Assembly: GCA_902727855.1 (NCBI GenBank)
Contig: CACVAS010000057.1
Location: 62,001 to 126,000 of the forward strand
Direction of reading: 5' to 3'
From: an uncultured Sulfurovum sp.
Lineage (GTDB): Bacteria > Campylobacterota > Campylobacteria > Campylobacterales > Sulfurovaceae
DNA: 64,000 bases
In this document: piece by piece, positions 27,023 through 36,118 of the stretch
How positions within the stretch are numbered: the first letter of the stretch is position 1
Layout: the number at the start of each line of letters is the position of its first letter
The notes under the pieces: model-generated
What the model was told of the DNA's origin: nothing
Seen by the model: the letters and a program-made list of their open reading frames with translations, nothing else
Database searches by the model: none
Position numbers and translations under genes: made by a program

Positions 27023-27496
27023 TTATTTTCTACGAGCTTTTTTAGTGTCTCTTGAAGACTGTTGTGCTTCAAATGCTTCTGTAAATGCGGTAGCTTCGTC
27101 TTCACTTAATAAGTCTGTAACTTGCTCCAAGTGAGAATCTTTCATTGTTGTAAATGATGTACAAAGTTCACTTACTTCTGTTTCGGTATCTTCAGAGGCT
27201 TCTTTACATTCTCTTAACTCACGCTTCTCACTGCGGTCAAGTTCATCCATAAAACTATCCATCTCTTCTTTAAAAGTTTCTTCAAGTGTAGTAATTTGTG
27301 TTTGTGTCGATTCTGTAAGATTTAAATCTTCAGCTACTTGTGAAAAAGGACCTTTTGGTGCTTCTTGCTCTAGGGTTGTGTTTGTATCACCGTTCATGTT
27401 TTTCATGTGACCACCTTTTGGTCCATGTCCAAATCCAAATGATGCAACTGTCAATGCAGTTACGAGTAAGGTTGTCAATGCGAATGTTCTTTTCAT
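27023..27496 (-). CDS. Spy/CpxP-like periplasmic protein
   Basis: 157 residues: a signal peptide (about 1-20), a His/Gly-rich patch (GHGPKGGHMKNM), then a charged helical region containing DLNLTESTQTQITTLEE, a degenerate LTxxQ motif typical of Spy/CpxP. Two cysteines (in RECKEA and ELCTSF) could form a disulfide. Such proteins are small periplasmic chaperones or metal/stress sensors. It is monocistronic and convergent with the MFS gene. The assignment rests on general pattern and the LTxxQ-like motif only. Confidence 0.65.
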   Translation of the reverse strand: MKRTFALTTLLVTALTVASFGFGHGPKGGHMKNMNGDTNTTLEQEAPKGPFSQVAEDLNLTESTQTQITTLEETFKEEMDSFMDELDRSEKRELRECKEASEDTETEVSELCTSFTTMKDSHLEQVTDLLSEDEATAFTEAFEAQQSSRDTKKARRK

Positions 27497-27737
27497 GTTT
27501 AATCCTTTTATTGTATGAGTTACACTGTCATTATAAAAAGATGCATTAAATAAGGAGTAACTAAAAGTAAATGATTAGTAACTAGGAAGATCATCTTCAA
27601 ATAGTCATAGAAGTATTTACTCAAATAGAAAATGGGTATATTTATGTTTTAAGAGATCATGCAAAACTTTTCTAAAAGGATAGATTTAAGTTCACAATAG
27701 CTAGAATCTTTGATATAAAAGTAAATGAGGACAAAAC

Positions 27738-28394
27738 ATGAAAAATAAATTTTTAGAAGCAATGAACTTTAGACACGCGTGTAAATCATTTGATGCAAGT
27801 AAGAAAATCACTGAAGAGGATTTTGCAGATATTTTAGAGATGGGAAGAATGAGTCCAAGTTCATTTGGAATGGAGCCTTGGAAATTTGTGGTGATTCAAA
27901 ACAAAGAACTGCGTGAAAAATTAAAAGAGACAACATGGGGTGGGCAGGGGCAATTACCAACGGCGAGTCACGTGGTCTTAATTTTATCACGTAAAGTAAA
28001 AGATTTACACTACAGTGCTGACTACATTGACAACATGTTAAAGTACAAAGAGCTTCCAGAAGACGTTGTAGCACTTTACCACCAGTTTTATGAGCAGTTT
28101 CAAAAGAAAGACTTTAACATTCTTAGTGATGACAAATACATCTTTGACTGGGCAATAAAGCAGACCTACATTGCTTTAGCCAACATGATGACAGGTGCAG
28201 CAACCATGGGCATTGACTCTTGTCCGATGGAAGGGTTTGACATTGAAGCAACGGAAGCATTTATCAGAGATGAACTCAAACTGGACAGCGATGAGTTTGG
28301 TCCAGCTGTTATGGTGGCGTTTGGGTATCGAGAAGAAGATCCTAGAGGGAAAAGTAGACTTCCTAGTGATGATGTGATTACTTGGTATAACTAA
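27738..28394 (+). CDS. NAD(P)H-dependent nitroreductase family protein
   Basis: 218 residues with the nitroreductase fold: FRHACKSFDASKKI (FMN phosphate binding), GRMSPSSFGMEPWKFVVIQN and, near the end, VAFGYREEDPRGKSRLP. It is an FMN enzyme of the NfsB/YdgI type that reduces nitroaromatics, quinones or flavins; the physiological substrate is unknown. GAGGA upstream of the ATG. It is followed after 1 nt by a thioredoxin-fold gene, so both form a redox operon. Confidence 0.88.
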   Translation: MKNKFLEAMNFRHACKSFDASKKITEEDFADILEMGRMSPSSFGMEPWKFVVIQNKELREKLKETTWGGQGQLPTASHVVLILSRKVKDLHYSADYIDNMLKYKELPEDVVALYHQFYEQFQKKDFNILSDDKYIFDWAIKQTYIALANMMTGAATMGIDSCPMEGFDIEATEAFIRDELKLDSDEFGPAVMVAFGYREEDPRGKSRLPSDDVITWYN

Positions 28395-28395
28395 G

Positions 28396-28959
28396 ATGTT
28401 ACTCGACACGCCGATTTGTGACTTTGGTTGGAAAGCACCAGAATTTACCCTACAAGATGCTTACGGTAAAAGCTTTACCATGTCTGAGCATTTGGCTGAA
28501 AAAGGGCTGTTGATTATGTTTATTTGTAATCACTGTCCTTATGTTATTCGCATTGCAGAACGCTTGGCAGAAGACACACAAATGCTTATGGATGAAGGCA
28601 TTAATGTCTTGGCTGTTATGTCGAATGATTATAAGTCTTATGCAGAAGATTCTCCAGAGAACATGATAAGGTTTGCCAAAGAAAATAATTTTGCATTTCC
28701 TTACCTTGTCGATGAAGACCAAGCTGTGGGTAAAACTTATGGGGCTGTTTGTACCCCTGATTTCTTTGGGTTTAATGCCCAAGGTGAACTCCAATACCGT
28801 GGACGACTTGACGATGCAGTGATGGGAAATATAGGTAAGGAAGATGCGTCTAACAGAACACTTGAATTGGTCAATGCCATGCGAGAGATTTCTGTTACAG
28901 GTCAAGGACCAAAAGAGCAAGTTCCCAGTATGGGATGTTCGATTAAGTGGAGAGACTAG
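28396..28959 (+). CDS. Thioredoxin-fold peroxiredoxin-like protein (AhpC/TSA-Redoxin)
   Basis: 187 residues. FGWKAPEFTLQDAYGKSF opens a peroxiredoxin/TlpA-type domain, and the redox motif is FICNHCPYV (CxxC). A third Cys lies in GAVCTPDFF and another near the end. No signal peptide, so cytosolic. Proteins with the CNHCPYV motif are annotated as thioredoxin-like or AhpC/TSA family; the activity is probably thiol-disulfide exchange or peroxide reduction. It is coupled to the nitroreductase gene upstream. Confidence 0.86.
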   Translation: MLLDTPICDFGWKAPEFTLQDAYGKSFTMSEHLAEKGLLIMFICNHCPYVIRIAERLAEDTQMLMDEGINVLAVMSNDYKSYAEDSPENMIRFAKENNFAFPYLVDEDQAVGKTYGAVCTPDFFGFNAQGELQYRGRLDDAVMGNIGKEDASNRTLELVNAMREISVTGQGPKEQVPSMGCSIKWRD

Positions 28960-28971
28960 CTCTCTACTTTT
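28947..28971. terminator. Bidirectional terminator between convergent genes
   Basis: GTGGAGAG-actag-CTCTCTAC forms an 8-bp stem (one G-U), followed by TTTT. It overlaps the last codons of the thioredoxin-fold gene and abuts the end of the leftward tpm gene, for which the complement also supplies a T-rich context upstream. Confidence 0.65.
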
Positions 28972-29602
28972 AGTTCAGTAACCAAATGTTTTCAGTTGCA
29001 CCCGTTTGTTTAAATGAACCAGCTTTAAGTTCAAAACTTTTTAGCAGTTTAATAGCATAGCTTTCAGCATAGTGTATTTCAATCTCAGCTTTGCTAATGG
29101 AAAATGGAGGGCCATCCATAAGGGTTTGGTCGTATTCAAAGTTGATTAAGAGTTGAGGGGCTGTTTTGCTAATCTGTTTTAGTAAAGCACTGTATGCCAC
29201 ACGCATCTCTTGTGGAAGTGCGACCAACGCTCCTCGGTCATAAATTGCCTCGACTTTTCCTAAGCTCTCTGCTGTGAGTTCAAAAATATCTCCCACAAAA
29301 ATATCAATGTTTTCTGCCTGATAAAGGGTGAGTTCTCCTAGTTTTTTAATCTTGGGTTCTACGGAAAGACTTTTAAATAGCTCTTTAATAGCAATCTCAT
29401 TCAGTTCTGCTCCCACAACTTTATAGCCATGACTTAACAACCATACAATGTCCAGTGTCTTTCCACATAAAGGAATGAATACTCTTGAATTTTCTTTAAG
29501 TTGTAGTTCGCTAAAAAATGTTTCTAAAAGTGGGTTAGTGTCATCTAAATGCCATCCTGTATTGTTGGTTTCCCATAGTTTATGCCAAAAATCTGCTTCC
29601 AT
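28970..29602 (-). CDS. tpm: Thiopurine S-methyltransferase family protein
   Basis: 210 residues. FWHKLWETNNTGWHLDDTNP is the typical start of bacterial TPMT. The SAM-binding core FIPLCGKTLDIVWLLSHGY with VVGAELN follows, and then IYDRGALVALPQEMR. It methylates thiopurines in vitro; in bacteria the natural role is often tellurite or selenium methylation/detoxification. I chose ATG 29602 because AAGGAA lies 5-6 nt upstream; the TTG 3 nt earlier is less likely. Confidence 0.88.
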   Translation of the reverse strand: MEADFWHKLWETNNTGWHLDDTNPLLETFFSELQLKENSRVFIPLCGKTLDIVWLLSHGYKVVGAELNEIAIKELFKSLSVEPKIKKLGELTLYQAENIDIFVGDIFELTAESLGKVEAIYDRGALVALPQEMRVAYSALLKQISKTAPQLLINFEYDQTLMDGPPFSISKAEIEIHYAESYAIKLLKSFELKAGSFKQTGATENIWLLN

Positions 29603-29773
29603 CAATGTTCCTTGGATTTAATGACGTGAGTATAGCAAAAGCTTTGATTTTTACCGTTAATGAGTAGAATATTAAAAGAAAACTCTATCTATCAACTACT
29701 CGATGTACTTTTATGAAACAAGGTATTTAGGTTCGAAAAAATGTGGAATACTTGCATTGCAGATTAAGCAGAC

Positions 29774-29791
29774 TACACTGATTTTAGTGTA
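29774..29791. promoter_or_regulatory. Small dyad upstream of the DUF3015 gene
   Basis: TACACT-gatttt-AGTGTA, 6-bp arms, about 55 nt upstream of ATG 29847, in a 244-nt AT-rich gap with nothing else recognisable. Possible operator; weak evidence. Confidence 0.25.
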
Positions 29792-29846
29792 TGATTATGT
29801 ACTTTATTCATCAATAAATAAAGATACATATTAAAAGGAAATAATT

Positions 29847-30272
29847 ATGAAAAAAATTGCTATCTCTTTAGCGACTGCCGCACTTATGGCATCTAGTGCA
29901 CAAGCTACAACTTTTGAGCACATTGTTACAAAATGTGGTTTGGGACCACAAATGTTTGAAAATTCACAAACAATGGCTGTAGTATCTAATGTGCTTTTTG
30001 GACTTTACTCTATGACTACAACAACATCTCAAATGGCATCAGGAAGTTGTAAAAATGTAAAAGTAGCAATGTTCGTAGCTCAGTCACATGATAACCTTGA
30101 ACTTGAAATTGCAAAAGGTCAAGGTGAATATCTTGATACATTATCTGAGCTTTCTAATAAAAGTGTAGAGACTTTAAGAGCTGAGTATGCGACTGTGTTA
30201 AAATCAAATAACCTTGATACTATGAATAAACAACAAAAAATCAGTAAACTTTTTGATATCGCTACAAACTAA
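29847..30272 (+). CDS. DUF3015 periplasmic protein
   Basis: 141 residues with a clear signal peptide (MKKIAISLATAALMASSAQA). The mature part has CGLGPQMF and two cysteines (positions about 31 and 68) plus a short helical C-terminal half. It matches the DUF3015 pattern, a secreted family of unknown role that often sits next to DUF4105 genes, as here (36 nt downstream). Strong ribosome binding site (AAAAGGA). Confidence 0.8.
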   Translation: MKKIAISLATAALMASSAQATTFEHIVTKCGLGPQMFENSQTMAVVSNVLFGLYSMTTTTSQMASGSCKNVKVAMFVAQSHDNLELEIAKGQGEYLDTLSELSNKSVETLRAEYATVLKSNNLDTMNKQQKISKLFDIATN

Positions 30273-30278
30273 AAATTA

Positions 30279-30296
30279 AGGGAAGTTTTCTTCCCT
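30279..30296 (+). promoter_or_regulatory. Hairpin between DUF3015 and DUF4105 genes
   Basis: AGGGAAG-tttt-CTTCCCT, a perfect 7-bp stem just after the DUF3015 stop. No T-run follows, and the next ATG is 12 nt away. It may stabilise the upstream message or dampen expression of the next gene. Confidence 0.45.
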
Positions 30297-30307
30297 AATA
30301 TACCTCC

Positions 30308-32065
30308 ATGAAGATTCTCTTATTTTTATTTCCACTCTTACTTAATGCACTGAATTTAGATCTACTTTCTAAAGAACCTACATGGTTAACGTTACTCCAC
30401 TACAAAGATAATAAAAGTAGCATAGTTACTAAAGAGTTTTTCTTGAATCCTAAGGGTGATAGAAATGCTAAGGAAGAACTTAATGCTACTCTAGAAGCAT
30501 ATTATTTGCCATTTATCGATGAGACTCATGCACGATGTAAATATCCAGCAAGGTACTTGTGGCTCTCTACAAAAATTAATTTGCCAGACTATAAAGCAAT
30601 TGACAATAAATGTGTCACTTTAAAAGAGTGGAAAATACTAGAGGATGTTAAATCTATTAGTGCAGTTTTTGTGAGTGGATATTTAGGTAACCCAGCTTCA
30701 GCATTTGGTCATTCATTTATTACTGTAGATAAAAACAGTGGAAATAAATTGTTAAATCATAATATTAGTTTTGGTGCAGATTTACCAGATAAATATGATA
30801 TTTTTTCTTATATTTATAATGGGGTTATCGGTGGGTATAAAGGACTTTATACAGATAAATATTATTACTTGGATGACCTAGTATATTCTCAACGGTCACT
30901 TAGAGAAATGTGGCAATATGAGATGAATTTAACTAAGTATGAGCAAAAACTCATTTTATTCCATTTTTGGGAGTTATTGGGACAGAAGTTTGCATATTAT
31001 TTCTTTAACCGTAATTGTGGCTATAGGGTATCTGAGCTACTTGAGTTAGTACATAAAGAGCCTATACTTGGTAAGGAACGTATATGGTATGCTCCTGCTG
31101 AGACTTTTCATAAACTTAATGAATTTAATCAAAAGTCTAAGGTTTTTAATAATGTAAATTATTTACCTTCAAAACAACAACTTATTTATGATAAATACCA
31201 TTATTTAGATTTTGAAGATAAAGAAAAAGTTTTACAAATCTTTAGTAATGATTTTCAAGGCCTTGAGAATGCCAAAAACCTAAACATGTCTATAGAAACC
31301 TTAGATATGTTGTTGGAGTATATAGAGTATTTAAATACCAAGAAAAATTTTAAGCAAAATAAAAATTTACAAAACCTTTACAGAAGATTACTTCAAAAGC
31401 GCATAGTGTTGCCGGCTAGTTTAGTAAGTGATAAAAAAGTATCTTTAAAACAGTCTGTTACACAAAGTAGTAAAACTTCATTTATGGGCTTGGGAGGAAA
31501 TACTAACCGGGGTCTTGAGTTTAAATATGCACCTTTTGTTATGGATAGTGTAGACTACAATACACTTGATGGTGATATACTATCGGTATTGGATGGTACA
31601 CTTTTTGTAAAAGAGGGTAAGTTCACGTTAAAAGCTTTAAATATTTTGAAAATTCGTCGTTTAAATATAAATAATTTACCAGTAGATACTCAGGACAGTT
31701 ATTCTTGGGGCATGCATATTGGTAGCACCAAACATAAACAAAGAGATTATTTTTTGGACGTTTCTATTGGTAAAAGTTGGAAATTGAAAGATAATATGAA
31801 GCTTTATGCACTCTTACATGGTTCATGGCACAGTCATAATCATAAGTATAGACTAGCTCCTAGTGTAGGGTTGTTTATGAATTTGGATACTTTAAAAGTT
31901 GATATGATATATAAAAAAGAGAATATATATGAGGCTAAAGATTTTAAAGATCAATTTAGTTTACAAGCTCAAAAATATTTACATAACGATAGTGCGTTAT
32001 ATCTAGAGGTCAAAAGAGAAGAAGATATAAATAGTTTACACTTTGGATACAAATGGTATTTTTAA
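30308..32065 (+). CDS. DUF4105 (Lnb N-terminal-like) exported protein
   Basis: 585 residues with a signal peptide (about 1-16). The DUF4105 domain (about 100-290) shows GYLGNPASAFGHSFI, LNHNISFGAD and FFNRNCGYRVSELLE. The conserved Cys/His/Asn pattern (FGHSF, NRNCGY) resembles an NlpC/papain-like hydrolase site. The C-terminal part (from about 400) is beta-rich with alternating strands ending in HFGYKWYF, an outer-membrane-barrel-like terminus. It is thus probably an outer-membrane protein with a periplasmic hydrolase-like domain (inference). It overlaps the S41 peptidase gene by 13 nt. Confidence 0.8.
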   Translation: MKILLFLFPLLLNALNLDLLSKEPTWLTLLHYKDNKSSIVTKEFFLNPKGDRNAKEELNATLEAYYLPFIDETHARCKYPARYLWLSTKINLPDYKAIDNKCVTLKEWKILEDVKSISAVFVSGYLGNPASAFGHSFITVDKNSGNKLLNHNISFGADLPDKYDIFSYIYNGVIGGYKGLYTDKYYYLDDLVYSQRSLREMWQYEMNLTKYEQKLILFHFWELLGQKFAYYFFNRNCGYRVSELLELVHKEPILGKERIWYAPAETFHKLNEFNQKSKVFNNVNYLPSKQQLIYDKYHYLDFEDKEKVLQIFSNDFQGLENAKNLNMSIETLDMLLEYIEYLNTKKNFKQNKNLQNLYRRLLQKRIVLPASLVSDKKVSLKQSVTQSSKTSFMGLGGNTNRGLEFKYAPFVMDSVDYNTLDGDILSVLDGTLFVKEGKFTLKALNILKIRRLNINNLPVDTQDSYSWGMHIGSTKHKQRDYFLDVSIGKSWKLKDNMKLYALLHGSWHSHNHKYRLAPSVGLFMNLDTLKVDMIYKKENIYEAKDFKDQFSLQAQKYLHNDSALYLEVKREEDINSLHFGYKWYF

Positions 32066-32856
32066 GACTTCTGCTTTTATCGTTTCTTTTGTACGGATGC
32101 AGTTTTCAGAAACAAGATATGACAGAGGTGATACATAAACACTATATAGGGCAAGGGGCATTAGATAAGTATTCTAAAGTTTTAAATGCTGGTGAGCAAA
32201 AAGTATTTAATCAGAATATAGAATTATCCAAAGACATAGCATATCTTTTACAAGGCAATATTTTATATATTAAACTCTTTTATTTTCATAGACAAAGTAT
32301 GCAAAATATTGAACAATATATTAGTAATTATCCCCAGAGTAAAGGGATGATTTTAGATTTACGCAATAACACAGGTGGATTACTCGAACAAGCTATTAAT
32401 ATTGTTGATTTGTTTATTGAAAAAGATGAAACCTTACTTCATATCAGTAATGGTAAAGATAACGATATTTACTATGCAAAGAAGAAAGCATCGTATAAGA
32501 GACCAGTGGTTGTATTGGTCAATAACAAAAGTATGTCAGCCAGTGAAATAGTTGCAGGTATTTTACAAGAGAAGCAAAGAGCAATTATTATAGGACAAAT
32601 AACATATGGTAAGGGTAGTATACAAGATATTATTCAAAAAAACAGTCAGTCTGCTAAGGTGACCACAGGATATTACTCTCTGCCAAGTGGAACAAATATT
32701 GAGAATGTTGGCATCATACCTAACATAGAAATAAAACATAACAAAATAACAAAAGTCAAAAATATTTCTCAAGATATGAGACGTAAATTAAATAAAGTGA
32801 AGATGCAAAATAAAGATGTGAACTTAATAGTTGCACAACGATTTTTAACTATTTGA
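32053..32856 (+). CDS. Lipoprotein S41-family (C-terminal processing type) peptidase without PDZ
   Basis: 267 residues. A lipobox is seen at the N-terminus (LLSFLLYGC), so it is a lipoprotein. The S41 core has ILDLRNNTGGLL, the catalytic Ser in NKSMSASEIVAG and the Lys in GQITYGKGSIQD, so the dyad is intact. The usual PDZ domain is not seen; only about 70 residues lie between the lipobox and the core. ATG 32053 overlaps the DUF4105 gene. It probably cleaves envelope proteins, perhaps its neighbour (inference). Confidence 0.82.
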   Translation: MVFLRLLLLSFLLYGCSFQKQDMTEVIHKHYIGQGALDKYSKVLNAGEQKVFNQNIELSKDIAYLLQGNILYIKLFYFHRQSMQNIEQYISNYPQSKGMILDLRNNTGGLLEQAINIVDLFIEKDETLLHISNGKDNDIYYAKKKASYKRPVVVLVNNKSMSASEIVAGILQEKQRAIIIGQITYGKGSIQDIIQKNSQSAKVTTGYYSLPSGTNIENVGIIPNIEIKHNKITKVKNISQDMRRKLNKVKMQNKDVNLIVAQRFLTI

Positions 32857-32908
32857 ATTCGAGTATTTAAGGTTATTGCACTTGTTTCTAACATTAACAG
32901 CATTTCGC

Positions 32909-32914
32909 TATAAT
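32909..32914 (+). promoter_or_regulatory. -10 element upstream of the efflux adaptor gene
   Basis: TATAAT 25 nt before ATG 32940, in the 83-nt gap after the S41 gene. The context is GCTATAATTAAAT. It starts a probable transcript through adaptor, argD, TolC-like protein and midA. Confidence 0.55.
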
Positions 32915-32939
32915 TAAATAAAAAAAGAATCCTTTACCA

Positions 32940-33734
32940 ATGAAAAAAATATTTTTATTATTACTCATGCCCTTATTTATGTTTTCTAAAGTGCATTATG
33001 CAAAAGTTGAACCCTATGAAACAGTGACCATGAAGTCAACAGTGAGTGCGCTAGTACTAGATGTAGATTTAGATGCAGAAGCTACTATAGTGAGTGGGAA
33101 GCGTATTATATATTTAGATGATAGATTGGATAAGATTAATCTGGAATCATCTAAAAAAAGTTTAGTTTTACTTCAAGAAATGTTAGAAATAAATAAAGAT
33201 ATTGCTAAAAGTTTAAAGAGTACTGTCAATCGTCAAGAGAACTATTTTACACGTATTAACAGACTGAAAACTGCATCTAAAACACAAAAAGATACCGCAT
33301 TTTCCTCTTTTACCTCTGCTAAAACACAACATTTAAATACGCGTGAGAAGATTGTTAATCTTGAAAAACAGATTTTAGATATGCAGTATAAAATAGCACA
33401 ACTAGAAGATACAATTACGAAAAAATCTGTGGTATTAAATGATAAATATGTCTACAAATTTTTGGTAAGAAAAGGTGACTATGTCAATCCTGGTACGTCA
33501 CTTGTAGAGATCAAAGACACAAGCCGTTCAAAGTTAGTTATTTTTGTAGAAGCAGAAGACTTGATAGATATAGAGAGTAAGTCTATCTATCTCGATGGTG
33601 AAAAATCAGAATACAAAATTGACAAGGCTTGGCGTGTTGCTGATGAGAAGTTTATCTCTTCATATAGAGTTGAAATAGTGATGGATGCACCTCAAAGTAC
33701 ATTTTCAAAATTAATGAAAATTGAATTAAAATAA
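32940..33734 (+). CDS. Periplasmic adaptor-like protein (HlyD/RND membrane-fusion type)
   Basis: 264 residues with a signal peptide (about 1-16). An N-terminal half lipoyl/barrel strand set (ETVTMKSTVSALVLDVDL) is followed by a coiled coil (about 75-160, rich in K/E/L/Q), then a second lipoyl half (KFLVRKGDYVNPGTSLVEIKD) and beta strands. This is the membrane-fusion (adaptor) layout, somewhat short. It lies before argD, and a TolC-like gene follows argD, but no inner-membrane pump is seen here. Confidence 0.75.
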   Translation: MKKIFLLLLMPLFMFSKVHYAKVEPYETVTMKSTVSALVLDVDLDAEATIVSGKRIIYLDDRLDKINLESSKKSLVLLQEMLEINKDIAKSLKSTVNRQENYFTRINRLKTASKTQKDTAFSSFTSAKTQHLNTREKIVNLEKQILDMQYKIAQLEDTITKKSVVLNDKYVYKFLVRKGDYVNPGTSLVEIKDTSRSKLVIFVEAEDLIDIESKSIYLDGEKSEYKIDKAWRVADEKFISSYRVEIVMDAPQSTFSKLMKIELK

Positions 33735-33762
33735 GCGTTAAAGTAGAGAAGGAACAAAAGAA

Positions 33763-34947
33763 ATGACATTAGAAGAAAAAGACAAACAGTATGTACTTCA
33801 AACATATACTCGTAGTTACGTTAATTTTGTAAAAGGCATTGGATCAACACTTTATGATGAGAACAATAAGGACTACATAGATTTTGCCTCAGGCATAGGT
33901 GTCAACTCTGTTGGACATGGAAATGATGTATTGGTCAAGGCTATTTCTGAACAAGCTGGAAATATATTACATATTTCTAACCTACAAGTGATTGAACCTC
34001 AAGCAGATCTTGCAGAAAAAATAGTCGAGTTAAGTGGGTATGATATGGGTATCTTTTTTGCTAACTCAGGTGCAGAAGCAAATGAAGGGGCTATTAAAAT
34101 TGCACGTAAGTATGGTGAAACAAAATTTGATAATAAACGTTATAAAGTCATCACATTAGAACACTCTTTTCATGGTCGTACAATTACAACAGTGAAAGCA
34201 ACAGGTCAAGAGAGCTTTCATACACCTAACTTTTCACCGTATCCAGATGGCTTTTCTTATGAAAAGTCTATTTTAGATGTCTATAAAGCCATAGACAATG
34301 AAACTGTCGCAGTACTTATAGAATTGGTTCAAGGTGAGGGTGGAGTACAACCTTTCGACAAAGTTGAAATACAAAAGCTGGCAGCGCATTTACAAAGTGA
34401 AGGTATTTTACTCATTGTAGATGAAGTGCAAACGGGGGTATATAGAACAGGAGAGTTTCTGGCTTCTAATCTTTATGAAATAGAACCAGATATTATAACA
34501 CTTGCTAAAGGTCTTGGTGGCGGTGTACCTATAGGTGCAGTGATGACAAAACATAAAGAAGTACTTAGTGCAGGTGACCATGGAAGTACATTTGGTGGAA
34601 ACTACTTGAGTAGTGCTGCTGGGAATGCTGTACTAGATGTACTTAAACCTATGTATGATGATGGATCTATAGATGAAATACTCATATATTTTTCTAACAA
34701 ACTAAAAGAGATAGCTTCAAAATATGATACACTTTTTGAAAAGGAAGTTGGACTTGGACTCATGCGGGGGCTTCGTGCCAAAAGTGCTGAAATACAGGTC
34801 AATGTAGTCAATCAGTGTATGGACAATGGTCTTATAGTACTTAAAGCTGGACGTAACACAGTACGCTTTTTACCTAGTATTACTATAAACAAAAAGGAAA
34901 TAGATGAAGGATTTAAACGTTTTGAAAAAGCTATTAGTACTTTGTAG
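33763..34947 (+). CDS. argD: Acetylornithine aminotransferase
   Basis: 394 residues, class III PLP aminotransferase. Visible are FASGIGVNSVGHG, NSGAEANEGAIKIARK, SFHGRT, IVDEVQTGVYRTG and the PLP lysine in TLAKGLGGGVPIGA. It catalyses the transamination of N-acetylglutamate semialdehyde to N-acetylornithine in arginine synthesis and often also the succinyl-diaminopimelate step. argB lies about 18 kb away in this window. The 3' end overlaps the TolC-like gene by 44 nt. Confidence 0.92.
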   Translation: MTLEEKDKQYVLQTYTRSYVNFVKGIGSTLYDENNKDYIDFASGIGVNSVGHGNDVLVKAISEQAGNILHISNLQVIEPQADLAEKIVELSGYDMGIFFANSGAEANEGAIKIARKYGETKFDNKRYKVITLEHSFHGRTITTVKATGQESFHTPNFSPYPDGFSYEKSILDVYKAIDNETVAVLIELVQGEGGVQPFDKVEIQKLAAHLQSEGILLIVDEVQTGVYRTGEFLASNLYEIEPDIITLAKGLGGGVPIGAVMTKHKEVLSAGDHGSTFGGNYLSSAAGNAVLDVLKPMYDDGSIDEILIYFSNKLKEIASKYDTLFEKEVGLGLMRGLRAKSAEIQVNVVNQCMDNGLIVLKAGRNTVRFLPSITINKKEIDEGFKRFEKAISTL

Positions 34948-36118
34948 TACCTTTGTACTATCATCACTCTATGCAGATGAGTTGAGTGATATACTCTCAG
35001 ACAATAAAAATATACTTTTTGAGTATGATTTTCGGAATAACACTGCACAAAGTGATATGCTTGAAAAGAGTTGGTTAAACCCTATTACTTTGCAGTATTC
35101 CAAAAGTTTTTCTAAACAGTTTACTGACCAAACAGTAAGTACAGGAAGTTTCTCCATAGGGATTGACCAGCCTATTTTCAAATCTGGGGGTATTTACTAT
35201 GCTATTAAGTATGCTCAAGCATTACGTCATCAAAACGATGCCAGCATAAGACTTCAAAAAAGAGAGATGATAGTCTCTGCTATCCAGGCATTATTTGAAA
35301 TAAAAAAAGTAAAATTACAGCAAAAAAAGCAATATTTATTGATTGCTAATGATAAAATAGACATTGAACAAAAGGAAGAGAGCTATGAAGCAGGGTTGAT
35401 AGACAGTAGTTTTTTAGATCAGGCAATTTTACAACATAGCTTAGATAAAACGCAAGCTTTGGAAATTCAGATGCAACTTTCAAGTCTAAGACATACATTT
35501 TCATTGTTAAGTGACAAAAACCCTGAACAAGTGAAAACACCTTCTTTAAAACTTATATCTGCACAGCGTTACAAAGGTTCAAACTTAGAACTAGTACGTG
35601 ACAAGCTAGCAGTCGAAGAGAAGCGATATAACGCAAAAATGATATGGGCACAGTATTTACCTTCAGTGTCTGTTCAAGGAAAATATACTGATGCAGATAT
35701 AAACCCACTGTTTAATAGATCAGGGCTTGAAGAGAAGTATTGGACTTACGGATTTACTGTTTCTATGCCGCTAAATGTGAACATGCTTTCAGACATTGAA
35801 GCTGCAAAGGTTGCACATCTTAAAGCACAAACAGAAGTGATAGAACGTCAAGAGACTATAGATGCAGAGTATAAGCTTGCACAGCAACGCATTAAGATGA
35901 TTGATGAAAAAATAAAACTTTCCAAAGAGGATGAAAAGCTCTATAAAAGACTCTATAAAGTAACGTACAATCTAGAGCAAGCAGGGGAAAAAACAGCATC
36001 TGAAACTAAAACGATGGCTAACTCTTTAGAGATAAGAAAACTTGACCAAAAAATTTATAAGATAGATAGACAAATAGAGCTTTTAGGACTGTATGCAAAG
36101 GTGGCTAGTGTCAATTAA
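34904..36118 (+). CDS. TolC-like outer-membrane efflux protein
   Basis: 404 residues. A signal peptide (KKLLVLCSTFVLSSLYA) is followed by two repeats of long helices with intervening strands, typical of outer-membrane efflux (OEP) channels: SFSIGIDQPIFKSGGIYYAI and YGFTVSMPLNVNML. The start ATG lies inside argD (44-nt overlap) with AAAAAGGA just upstream, so the overlap is real. It is a bit shorter than classic TolC. Its partner is probably the adaptor two genes upstream. Confidence 0.82.
   Translation: MKDLNVLKKLLVLCSTFVLSSLYADELSDILSDNKNILFEYDFRNNTAQSDMLEKSWLNPITLQYSKSFSKQFTDQTVSTGSFSIGIDQPIFKSGGIYYAIKYAQALRHQNDASIRLQKREMIVSAIQALFEIKKVKLQQKKQYLLIANDKIDIEQKEESYEAGLIDSSFLDQAILQHSLDKTQALEIQMQLSSLRHTFSLLSDKNPEQVKTPSLKLISAQRYKGSNLELVRDKLAVEEKRYNAKMIWAQYLPSVSVQGKYTDADINPLFNRSGLEEKYWTYGFTVSMPLNVNMLSDIEAAKVAHLKAQTEVIERQETIDAEYKLAQQRIKMIDEKIKLSKEDEKLYKRLYKVTYNLEQAGEKTASETKTMANSLEIRKLDQKIYKIDRQIELLGLYAKVASVN

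Noticed and set aside
28450-28920. 156-codon minus-strand open frame opposite the thioredoxin-fold gene
   Set aside because: It is antisense to a well-supported gene with the CNHCPYV motif, has unusual composition (many His, Ile, Phe) and no ribosome binding site.
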